Positions 1 to 7,307 of a DNA stretch of 64,000 nucleotides are shown here, one piece after another. Position 1 is the stretch's first letter; every line of letters starts with the position of its first letter. Source of the DNA: Vreelandella andesensis (lineage in GTDB: Bacteria > Pseudomonadota > Gammaproteobacteria > Pseudomonadales > Halomonadaceae); assembly GCF_003989795.1 (NCBI RefSeq), contig NZ_RZHG01000013.1, positions 1 to 64,000 of the forward strand. The letters are read 5' to 3'. The position numbers and the translations under genes are program-made. The notes below the pieces were generated by a model. It saw nothing but the letters and a program-made list of their open reading frames with translations. It did not search any database and was not told the DNA's origin.

Positions 1-2
1 GA

Positions 3-953
3 TTAGCCGCGGCGTTTAACGCCTGGCAGTACACACAACATTTCGTACAGCAAGGTGGCACCGATCAGCGCCGTATTGCCGCTCGTGTCATAGGGGGGCG
101 ATACTTCTACCAAATCGGCGCCAACAATCGTTAGCCCTGCCGCACCACGCACAATTTCTAATGCCTGTGGAGACGTCAGCCCGCCCATTTCTACCGTGCC
201 CGTACCGGGGGCAAGCGATGGATCTAAGGCGTCGATGTCAAAACTGATGTACACCGGGGTATCGCCCATTTGTTCGCGCACTTCTTTCATTAAGGGGGCA
301 AGCGAGCGATACCAGCACTCTTCGGCGGGAACAACACGAAACCCTTGATCACGGCACCAGTCAAAATCCTCGGCGGCATAACCCGTGCCACGAAGACCGA
401 TCTGCACCACTTTGCCGTGGGCTAACAGGCCTTCTTCCTGGGCGCGGCGAAACGGCGTGCCATGGGCGATCGGCTCACCGAACATGTGATCGTTCACATC
501 GGCATGGGCATCAATATGGATTAAGCCAACCGGGCCATGTTTTTTCGCGATAGCACGCAATACAGGAAGCGTTAGCGTGTGCTCACCACCTAATGTTAAT
601 GGCACACAGTTATGCGCCAGCACCTCATCGTAAAAGGCGGTAATAATGTCGACGCTTTTAGGCAGGTGAAAGGTATTGATCGGCACATCGCCAATATCCG
701 CGACTTGTAGGCTGTCAAAAGGCGCGGCGCGGGTGGCCATGTTATAAGGGCGCAGCATGCGTGATTCATCACGAATTTGGCGGGGGCCAAGCCGTGTACC
801 AGGACGGTTAGACGTGCCAATATCCATTGGAATACCGATAAACGCAGCATCTAAGCCTGCGGCACTTTCCTGGGTGGGTAAACGCATCATGGTGGCGGGC
901 CCACCAAAGCGCGGCATGCTATTACCGCCTAACGGCTGGTTAAGTTCAGACAT
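3..953 (-). CDS. speB: Agmatinase-family ureohydrolase, probably guanidinobutyrase (GbuA-like)
   Basis: Manganese ureohydrolase that releases urea from a guanidino compound: agmatine, or more likely 4-guanidinobutyrate, in arginine/agmatine catabolism in the cytosol. The 316-residue protein has the family metal motifs in order: GGEHTLT, HIDAHADVND and SFDIDALDP. Its N-terminus (QPLGGNSMPRFGG) closely resembles Pseudomonas guanidinobutyrase as I remember it. The ATG at 953 is chosen because AAGGAG precedes it; an in-frame extension to 1061 has no ribosome site and runs through the promoter. The gene is divergent from a sigma-54 activator, and a -24/-12 promoter lies about 55-70 bp upstream. 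Exact substrate is inference; family assignment is firm. Confidence 0.9.
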   Translation of the reverse strand: MSELNQPLGGNSMPRFGGPATMMRLPTQESAAGLDAAFIGIPMDIGTSNRPGTRLGPRQIRDESRMLRPYNMATRAAPFDSLQVADIGDVPINTFHLPKSVDIITAFYDEVLAHNCVPLTLGGEHTLTLPVLRAIAKKHGPVGLIHIDAHADVNDHMFGEPIAHGTPFRRAQEEGLLAHGKVVQIGLRGTGYAAEDFDWCRDQGFRVVPAEECWYRSLAPLMKEVREQMGDTPVYISFDIDALDPSLAPGTGTVEMGGLTSPQALEIVRGAAGLTIVGADLVEVSPPYDTSGNTALIGATLLYEMLCVLPGVKRRG

Positions 954-1005
954 ACAGTTCTCCTTGGAATTGTTCACACTGCATTGCGTACTGATAACAA
1001 ACACT

Positions 1006-1021
1006 TGCACAGAACATGCCA
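1006..1021 (-). promoter_or_regulatory. rpoN-dependent: Sigma-54 (-24/-12) promoter for the ureohydrolase gene
   Basis: Read on the minus strand the site is TGGCATGTTCTGTGCA. It matches the RpoN consensus TGGCAC-N5-TTGCA well, with the essential GG and GC exactly ten bases apart. The implied start of transcription is near 995, leaving a leader of about 42 nt before the ATG at 953. A sigma-54 activator gene is divergently encoded next door, which strongly supports the call. Confidence 0.75.
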
Positions 1022-1060
1022 AGTTTCTGAATGTGGTGATGGTAGGGTTTACAGTCACCA

Positions 1061-1129
1061 ATAATGCAAAAATGAATCAAAAACACATGAAATTAAGTCA
1101 AAAATGAATTATTAATGCAAAAATGAATT
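1061..1129. promoter_or_regulatory. Three direct repeats, likely activator-binding enhancer
   Basis: Three near-identical 18-bp copies at 1061-1078, 1093-1110 and 1112-1129 share the core CAAAAATGAAT, preceded by TAATG or TAAGT. They lie about 40-110 bp upstream of the sigma-54 promoter, the usual place for an enhancer, and immediately upstream of the activator gene start at 1155. I infer that they bind the adjacent PAS/AAA+/Fis regulator, which would also allow autoregulation. The binding is not demonstrated by sequence alone. Confidence 0.6.
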
Positions 1130-1154
1130 ATTTATTATTCAAGAGGCAATCGCC

Positions 1155-2573
1155 GTGAGTGAGATCGATCAGTGCGTACTGAAAACCATTGTTGAAACCG
1201 CTAACGATCATTTTTTTATTGTCAGCGGCGAAGGCCAGGTACTTGATATTAGCCCCGGCGCTGAAGCTGTTTATGGCGCGCCTCGAGAAGAGCTGCTAGG
1301 CAGTAGCGTCTACCAACTTCAGCAAGCAGGCATATTGAAGCCCTCTATTACCCTAGAAGTGATGCGCACCCGACAGCCAGCGCAACTCATGCAGGTAACC
1401 GGCACCGGACGTCGTGTGATTGCTGAAGCCTATCCCGTCTTTGTTAATGGAAAACTCGAACGTGTGATTAGCCGTTCCAGAGACCTAACCGATTTACAGT
1501 TACTACAAGACGAATATGCACTGCTCCAGAAGCGCTTTAGTGAGCACTTAAAGCGCAGCCAAGCAGCTCCCGATGCCGAGGAACTAGCGCTGGACGATGC
1601 GTTGGATGACCTGCAAGCGAGAAGCCACGTCATGCGCGAAGTCGCCCTACTGCTCAAACGCGTCGCACCTTCGGACGCCAATGTATTGATGCTAGGCGAG
1701 TCAGGCGTGGGGAAAACCGCGTTTGCCAAACAGCTGCACCGCTGGAGCAGGCGCCATAACCACCCCTTTATTGAGGTGAACTGTGCGGCTATCCCTGAAA
1801 ATTTATTTGAGTCTGAGATGTTTGGCTATCAACCAGGTGCCTTCAGCGGCGCGGCTCGTCAAGGAAAAGCAGGGTTATTAGAGCAGGCAGAAGGCGGCAC
1901 GCTGTTTCTCGATGAAATCGGTGAGCTGCCTCTTTTAATGCAAACGAAACTGCTAAAAGTCATTCAGGACGGCAGCCTTACTCGGCTAGGCGACACGCGC
2001 CCCCGCAAAGTGGACTTTCGCTTAGTCGTCGCCACGAACCAGAATTTAGCGAAGCAAGTAGAAGCGGGATTATTTCGTTTGGATCTTTACTACCGCCTTA
2101 ACGTCATACCGGTCACGCTTCCTCCGCTGCGCGACCGCCGAGAAGATATTCCTGATCTTGTGGAAGCCTGTTTGGCGCGTCTTAACCAACGCTATGGGCG
2201 GCAAAAAATCCTGGATAACCAGGTATGGTCAACGTTGATGGGCAGCGACTGGCCAGGCAACGTTCGCGAGCTTGAAAACTGGCTGGAAAGGGCTTGGCTG
2301 TCCAGTCCAACCGACCAAATCGAAACACCTGATACGCATCCTTATGAGGAGCCGCCTTCCACGAACGTAGCGAATACCTCAACGCCCGCCTCGACAGTCG
2401 CTTTAGCACCAAATGAATCCCTCAAGCACTACCTCGCGAGGCTAGAGCGCGAAGCACTAGAAGAATTAAGCAAAACGCTTCCCAGCACGTATGCTATCGC
2501 TGAGCGGCTAGGTATCAGCCAATCCAGCGTGGTGCGCAGGCTGCAGCGCTATGGCATTAAAGTCGCTAAGTAA
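1155..2573 (+). CDS. Sigma-54-dependent PAS/AAA+/Fis transcriptional activator
   Basis: A 472-residue enhancer-binding protein. An N-terminal PAS domain (about 10-120) is the likely ligand sensor. The AAA+ domain (about 150-380) has Walker A GESGVGKT, Walker [14 protein letters not shown] and an arginine-rich sensor region. The sigma-54 contact loop reads GAFSGA instead of the usual GAFTGA. A C-terminal Fis-type helix-turn-helix ([19 protein letters not shown]) binds DNA. GTG start at 1155 follows AGAGG. It is divergent from the ureohydrolase gene, whose promoter is of sigma-54 type, so it most likely activates that gene in response to a guanidino or amino compound. Whether it also controls the following ABC operon is unknown. 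Confidence 0.9.
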   Translation: MSEIDQCVLKTIVETANDHFFIVSGEGQVLDISPGAEAVYGAPREELLGSSVYQLQQAGILKPSITLEVMRTRQPAQLMQVTGTGRRVIAEAYPVFVNGKLERVISRSRDLTDLQLLQDEYALLQKRFSEHLKRSQAAPDAEELALDDALDDLQARSHVMREVALLLKRVAPSDANVLMLGESGVGKTAFAKQLHRWSRRHNHPFIEVNCAAIPENLFESEMFGYQPGAFSGAARQGKAGLLEQAEGGTLFLDEIGELPLLMQTKLLKVIQDGSLTRLGDTRPRKVDFRLVVATNQNLAKQVEAGLFRLDLYYRLNVIPVTLPPLRDRREDIPDLVEACLARLNQRYGRQKILDNQVWSTLMGSDWPGNVRELENWLERAWLSSPTDQIETPDTHPYEEPPSTNVANTSTPASTVALAPNESLKHYLARLEREALEELSKTLPSTYAIAERLGISQSSVVRRLQRYGIKVAK

Positions 2574-2687
2574 ATTTTACGCTTGACACCGCTAGCGTAA
2601 TCAACCATCCATATAAGTGTCACACAATGGCAACACCTGCAATACAAGCTGAACCAATAACAACCAACAGCTGACGATGTGTGTGCT

Positions 2688-3827
2688 ATGTCAAACCAAT
2701 CGCGTATCCGTTTGGATCGCGTCTCAAAATGCTGGGGCGCGACGACCGCTGTCGATGACATCTCGTTTGATGTCACGCCTGGGCAATTCGTTATTTTGCT
2801 GGGACCATCTGGCTGTGGAAAATCTACCACGCTGCGTATGGTGGCAGGTTTGGAAGAGGCCAGCAGCGGGCAAATTTATATAGGTGAGCGCGACGTTACC
2901 CGCCTTCCCCCCGGCGACCGCGGGCTGAGCATGGTGTTTCAGTCCTATGCGCTGTTTCCGCACTTGAGCGTTGCCGACAATATCGTGTTTGGCCTACGCA
3001 GCCGCAACGTACCCAAGGCCGAGCAGCGCCAGCGATTAGCCCACGTCGCCGAACTGGTGGATCTAACCGATTACCTGCACCGCAAACCTGCCCAGCTTTC
3101 TGGCGGTCAGCGCCAGCGGGTGGCGCTAGCGCGCGCTGTTATCTCCGAGCACCCGATCTGCTTGATGGATGAGCCGCTTTCCAACCTAGATGCGCGGCTG
3201 CGTAGCGATATGCGCCGGGAAATTAAAGCGCTGCAAAGCCGCTTAAATATGACGGTGATTTACGTTACTCACGACCAGGTCGAGGCCATGAGCATGGGCG
3301 ACCGCGTGATTTTGATGCAGCAGGGAAAAATTGTTCAAGACGGCACACCTGACGAGCTTTACAACCGCCCGGCCAGCGCCTTCGCCGCTAGCTTTATTGG
3401 CAGCCCGGCCATGAACCTACTGCCGCTGGAAGCAGGCGAAAAGGGGGCCGTTATCGTAGGTGAGCCGCACACATCGGTGGCGCCATTAGAAGCCGTCGGC
3501 GGACAGTTAGGCATCCGCCCCGAGGATATCGCGCTAAGCACCACGTCAACGACTGGCGTGCCCGCACTGGTGGTCAGCGATGAATACCTGGGTGCCGATA
3601 CCATTGCTCACCTAGCGATAGGTGATCATACCCTGCGGGTTCGTCTCAGCGGCCGCCACAGGCTGGCTGGCCAGCAGTGTCGGATCGGCTGGACAGCCGA
3701 GGCTGCTCATTTATTTGGTGGGGACGGTCTGCGCCGTGATGACCTCACCGCTTACTCGCTACTACCTGCCGCTGCACTGTCAGCGGAAAGCGCTTCGCCC
3801 CACCCGCAGCTCCAACCCCAACGTTGA
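2688..3827 (+). CDS. ABC transporter ATP-binding protein, UgpC/MalK family
   Basis: Cytoplasmic ATPase of a carbohydrate-type ABC importer, 379 residues. Visible motifs are Walker A GPSGCGKST, the Q-loop, the signature LSGGQRQRVALARA, Walker B CLMDEPLSNLDARLR and a switch histidine in YVTHDQ. The last ~120 residues form a TOBE-like regulatory domain as in MalK and UgpC. Start chosen at ATG 2688 (MSNQSRIRL); an in-frame GTG at 2679 would add three residues, and neither has a strong ribosome site. First gene of a four-gene operon with its own binding protein and permeases. The substrate (sugar, glycerol phosphate or other polyol) cannot be read from the sequence. Confidence 0.9.
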   Translation: MSNQSRIRLDRVSKCWGATTAVDDISFDVTPGQFVILLGPSGCGKSTTLRMVAGLEEASSGQIYIGERDVTRLPPGDRGLSMVFQSYALFPHLSVADNIVFGLRSRNVPKAEQRQRLAHVAELVDLTDYLHRKPAQLSGGQRQRVALARAVISEHPICLMDEPLSNLDARLRSDMRREIKALQSRLNMTVIYVTHDQVEAMSMGDRVILMQQGKIVQDGTPDELYNRPASAFAASFIGSPAMNLLPLEAGEKGAVIVGEPHTSVAPLEAVGGQLGIRPEDIALSTTSTTGVPALVVSDEYLGADTIAHLAIGDHTLRVRLSGRHRLAGQQCRIGWTAEAAHLFGGDGLRRDDLTAYSLLPAAALSAESASPHPQLQPQR

Positions 3828-3837
3828 GGTATTTCCC

Positions 3838-5121
3838 ATGCGTGCCCGTATCCCCTTTGCTCTTACTGCACTTACCGCTGGCCTGCTAAGTGCCGGTCAG
3901 GCCGCCGCCAACGACCCTACTGTACTCACCATGTACTACCCCGTCGCGGTGGGCGGTACGCTTACCGATGTGGTCGATGACTTGGTTGAAGAGTTTGAGA
4001 GCGAACACCCAGATATCGATGTAGAAGCGATCTATGCTGGCAATTATGATGACACCCGCGTACGCGCGATGTCGGCCATCGCAGCAGGCGATACGCCGCA
4101 ACTGTCGGTGCTGTTTTCTATTGATCTTTACGAGTTAATTGAGCAAAACGCTATTGTCGCCTTCGACGATCTGGTCGAAACCGATGAAGAGCGTGAGTGG
4201 CTCGACAGCTTCTACCCAGGCCTGATGGAAAATGGCCAGTTGGATGGTAAAACTTACGGCATCCCCTTCCAGCGCTCAACCATTGTGCTGTTCTGGAACA
4301 AGGACGCTTTTGAAGCGGCAGGTCTTGACCCAGAAACGCCCCCTGAAAACTGGCAACAGATGGCCGACATGGCCGCTACCGTGCGCGAAGCCTCTAATGG
4401 CGAGCAGTGGGGTGTGATGGTGCCTTCTACCGGCTACCCCTATTGGATGTTTCAGGCGTTCGCCTTCCAAAATGGCCACCGCTTGATGAGTGACGATGGT
4501 ACCGAGGTATATTTTAACGACCCTGCCGCCATTGAAGCGCTTGAATACTGGGTGTCGCTGGCCACAGAACATGAAGCCATGCCAAGCGGCACCATTGAGT
4601 GGGGCACCTTACGCCAGAACTTCCTCGAACAATCCACCGCGATGATGTGGCACACCACCGGCAACCTGACTGCCGTGCGAAGTGACGCAGCGTTCGACTT
4701 TGGCGTCGCCATGCTGCCAATGAGCACCCAGCGCGGCAGCCCTACCGGCGGCGGCAATTTCTACATTTTTGAAGATACGACGGAAGAAGAGCAGCGCGCG
4801 GCGATGACCTTTATTCGCTGGATGACCGCCCCTGAGCGCGCTGCCGCCTGGTCGATTGAAACCGGCTACATGGGTGTCAGCCCCGCTGCGTACGAAACCG
4901 ACGCACTGCAACGCTATGTAGAAGAATTCCCACCGGCAGCCGTTGCCCGCGACCAGTTGGAACATGGTACGGCAGAACTTTCTACTTACCAGGGTGGCCG
5001 TATTCGTCGCGCACTGGATAACGCCGTTCAAGCGGCACTCACTGGCCAGCTTTCACCAGAAGAAGCGCTGAACCAAGCGCAGCAAGAAGCCGACAGCGTG
5101 CTGCGTCGCTACGCCCGCTAA
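3838..5121 (+). CDS. ABC transporter substrate-binding protein, family 1 (UgpB-like)
   Basis: Periplasmic binding protein of 427 residues. An N-terminal signal peptide (MRARIPFALTALTAGLLSAG, cleavage near AQAAA-ND) is followed by a two-lobed family 1 solute-binding fold with UgpB-like stretches (VEAIYAGNYDD, IPFQRSTIVLFWNKDAFEAAGLD split over two segments). Start at ATG 3838 with GAGG just upstream; a long in-frame extension to 3622 overlaps the ATPase gene and lacks a signal peptide, so it is rejected. The similarity to UgpB suggests a glycerol-phosphate-like or sugar ligand, but this is inference. A strong hairpin follows the gene and may set its expression above the permeases. Confidence 0.88.
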   Translation: MRARIPFALTALTAGLLSAGQAAANDPTVLTMYYPVAVGGTLTDVVDDLVEEFESEHPDIDVEAIYAGNYDDTRVRAMSAIAAGDTPQLSVLFSIDLYELIEQNAIVAFDDLVETDEEREWLDSFYPGLMENGQLDGKTYGIPFQRSTIVLFWNKDAFEAAGLDPETPPENWQQMADMAATVREASNGEQWGVMVPSTGYPYWMFQAFAFQNGHRLMSDDGTEVYFNDPAAIEALEYWVSLATEHEAMPSGTIEWGTLRQNFLEQSTAMMWHTTGNLTAVRSDAAFDFGVAMLPMSTQRGSPTGGGNFYIFEDTTEEEQRAAMTFIRWMTAPERAAAWSIETGYMGVSPAAYETDALQRYVEEFPPAAVARDQLEHGTAELSTYQGGRIRRALDNAVQAALTGQLSPEEALNQAQQEADSVLRRYAR

Positions 5122-5140
5122 CGTACTTCATGGATCCGTT

Positions 5141-5160
5141 CGCCGGGGTTCGCCCCGGCG
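5141..5160 (+). promoter_or_regulatory. Intercistronic UUCG-tetraloop hairpin between binding-protein and permease genes
   Basis: A perfect 8-bp stem (CGCCGGGG / CCCCGGCG) closed by a TTCG tetraloop lies in the 62-nt gap between the binding-protein stop and the permease start. There is no T-tract, so it is not a classic terminator. Such hairpins after binding-protein genes (malE-malF is the model) protect the upstream mRNA and lower expression of downstream permeases; that role is inferred here. Confidence 0.6.
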
Positions 5161-5183
5161 CTTTCAACGAGCGGTATGTAATT

Positions 5184-6068
5184 ATGTCCTTCACCGACCA
5201 CCGCAAAATGCAGCTTTATGGCGCACTGTTGCTGTTGCCCGCCGCCCTATTGCTTGCCACCTTCGCTTACTTGCCCACTATCGCCACTGTGGTCAACAGC
5301 TTATTTTTACCTGGGTTTCGGGGTGCGCCCACTCAATTTGTAGGGCTAGAAAACTATCAGGTATTGTTTTCAGACCCGACGTTTTGGAAGGTCGCCCGTA
5401 ACAACCTACTCTATGCGCTCGGCACGATTCCTACGTCTCTAGCGTTGGCATTGGCAATGGCGCTGTTTGTGAATGGCAAATTGCGCGGGCGTGGCTTTGT
5501 GCGTATGGCGTATTTCACACCGACCATTTTGCCGATGATCGCTGCCGCTAATATCTGGATGTTCTTCTACGCGCCGCAAATCGGCCTGTTCAACAAGCTA
5601 CTTGGCATACTCGGGTTTTCCGGGGTGAATTGGCTTGGCGATCCAAGCGTGGCGCTTGGCTCTGTGATTGTGATGTCGATATGGAAAGAAGCCGGTTTTT
5701 TTATGATTTTTTATCTGGCGGCGCTGCAGGGAATTCCGCCAGAATTGAAGGAGGCTTCTGACCTTGAAGGCACCAGCCGCTGGAGCTTCTTCTGGCGGGT
5801 AACGTTTCCGCTGCTGATGCCCACCACGCTATTTGTGCTGATCAATGCGCTGATTAATGCCGTACGGGTCGTCGACCATCTGTTTATTTTGACCAAGGGC
5901 GGCCCGAATAACGCCACTAACCTGCTGCTTTATTACGTCTACGAGAACGCATTCTCATTCTTCGACCGCACCATGGCAGCCACCATCACCGTGGTTATTT
6001 TGCTTGTGCTCGCGGTAGTGGCCACGCTGAAGTTCACTGTTCTCGACCGCAGGACACATTACCAATGA
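5184..6068 (+). CDS. ABC transporter permease 1 (UgpA/MalF type)
   Basis: Inner-membrane permease of 294 residues with about six hydrophobic segments, the first at residues 12-35. The EAA loop that docks the ATPase is visible as ELKEASDLEGTSRWSFFWRV. ATG 5184 is preferred because the in-frame start at 5130 would translate the intercistronic hairpin. The stop overlaps the next permease start by four bases (ATGA), indicating translational coupling. It forms the channel with the following permease. Confidence 0.88.
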   Translation: MSFTDHRKMQLYGALLLLPAALLLATFAYLPTIATVVNSLFLPGFRGAPTQFVGLENYQVLFSDPTFWKVARNNLLYALGTIPTSLALALAMALFVNGKLRGRGFVRMAYFTPTILPMIAAANIWMFFYAPQIGLFNKLLGILGFSGVNWLGDPSVALGSVIVMSIWKEAGFFMIFYLAALQGIPPELKEASDLEGTSRWSFFWRVTFPLLMPTTLFVLINALINAVRVVDHLFILTKGGPNNATNLLLYYVYENAFSFFDRTMAATITVVILLVLAVVATLKFTVLDRRTHYQ

Positions 6069-6919
6069 GTTCAACCTTGTCGCATTCAAAAACACACCCG
6101 CCCCGCGCGCGCTTTTTTTCAGTGCCATCGCTTGAAACCATTGCGGCTTGGTTGCTGGCGCTCATCTGGATTTTTCCGCTGCTGTACGCCTTTTGGGCGG
6201 CGTTTCACCCTAGCGAATTTATGGTGAGTTTTACGCTGTTTGCGCCATTAACGTTAGAGAACTTCGCTGACGCCTGGGGGCAAGCCCCTTTTGCTCGTTA
6301 TTACCTAAACACCTTCATGCTGGTCACAACGGTGGTGCTTGCCCAGTTTATCGTGTGCACGTTGGCGGCGTTTGCCTTTGCGCGTTTTCCTATTCCCGGC
6401 AAAAATGTGCTGTTTATGCTGGTGTTAATTCAGCTCTTTGTATTTCCCGAAGTACTGATTGTTGAAAACTACCGAATCGCCAGCGAACTGGGTCTCATCA
6501 ATACCATTACCGGTATTGGACTGCCCTATGTTGCCAGTGCCTTCGGCATTTTTTTGCTGCGCCAAACCTTTAAAACGATCCCCAGGGAACTCGAAGATGC
6601 AGCCCGCATTGAAGGCTGTAACTGGCTCGAAATTCTTTGGAAGGTTTACGTTCCTCTCGCCAAACCTACTTACCTCGCTTACGGTCTGGTCTCCATCAGC
6701 CACCATTGGAATAACTTTCTGTGGCCACTGGTGGTCACCAATTCAGTAGAAAGCCGCCCATTAACCGTCGGTTTGGGCGTTTTCTCTGCCCCAGAAACCG
6801 GCGTGAACTGGGCCACGGTTAGCGCCGCTACGCTGCTAAGTATCGCTCCACTACTCATCGCTTTTCTGCTCTTCCAGCGCCAATTCGTGCAGTCGTTTTT
6901 AAGGGCGGGGATTCGATAA
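6065..6919 (+). CDS. ABC transporter permease 2 (UgpE/MalG type)
   Basis: Second channel subunit, 284 residues, with about six membrane segments and an EAA loop (PRELEDAARIEGCNWLEILW). It starts inside the stop codon of the preceding permease (ATGA overlap). It is the last gene of the importer operon; no clear hairpin terminator follows. The C-terminus (FQRQFVQSFLRAGIR) ends in the form typical of MalG/UgpE proteins. Confidence 0.88.
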   Translation: MSSTLSHSKTHPPRARFFSVPSLETIAAWLLALIWIFPLLYAFWAAFHPSEFMVSFTLFAPLTLENFADAWGQAPFARYYLNTFMLVTTVVLAQFIVCTLAAFAFARFPIPGKNVLFMLVLIQLFVFPEVLIVENYRIASELGLINTITGIGLPYVASAFGIFLLRQTFKTIPRELEDAARIEGCNWLEILWKVYVPLAKPTYLAYGLVSISHHWNNFLWPLVVTNSVESRPLTVGLGVFSAPETGVNWATVSAATLLSIAPLLIAFLLFQRQFVQSFLRAGIR

Positions 6920-7307
6920 GACCGCTACCTTACCGCCCGCCCATTGAGTTAGAGGTTAATCGATTTATCTACTATTTTTAGTAACAAAATATAACAATAT
7001 TAGCGATTTTCGACTACTTACCCCGCTTTTTCACAAGGCGCTAATGCAGCTAGTCACGCAGCCACGCCACACTTGCGCCGCTTTGGCGACCATTCTTAAC
7101 GCTTGAATTCATTCAATAGTGCGGCCCTTAGCCACATTTTTTGGCGGCGGCGTGGTGTAGCGTTAATGAGAAAACTGGACAACCTTCATAAAAGCCGCTG
7201 AAATCGTCTTATAATCTATAACTAGTAACGTTATTTAATACTAGGTAATCAGCATTAGTACTTTCCTACTGACTAGCGTCAACGGTTAACTTGGAGCAGA
7301 AGCGATA
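6920..7307 (+). other. Noncoding region before the chemosensory operon, with a weak promoter candidate
   Basis: A 388-bp gap without a plausible gene. A good -10 hexamer TATAAT lies at 7210-7215. The best -35 candidate (TTCATA, 7185-7190) is 19 bp away, so the promoter call is weak. If real, it would start transcription near 7222 and give the receptor gene an 86-nt leader. No operator palindrome or terminator hairpin stood out. Confidence 0.35.

Noticed and set aside
2629..2640. Sigma-54-like GG...GC element upstream of the ABC importer operon (TGGCAACACCTGC)
   Set aside because: The GG to GC spacing is eight bases, not the required ten, so RpoN would not fit.
3622..3837. Upstream extension of the binding-protein gene
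   Set aside because: It overlaps the ATPase gene in another frame and would bury the signal peptide; ATG 3838 with a ribosome site is correct.
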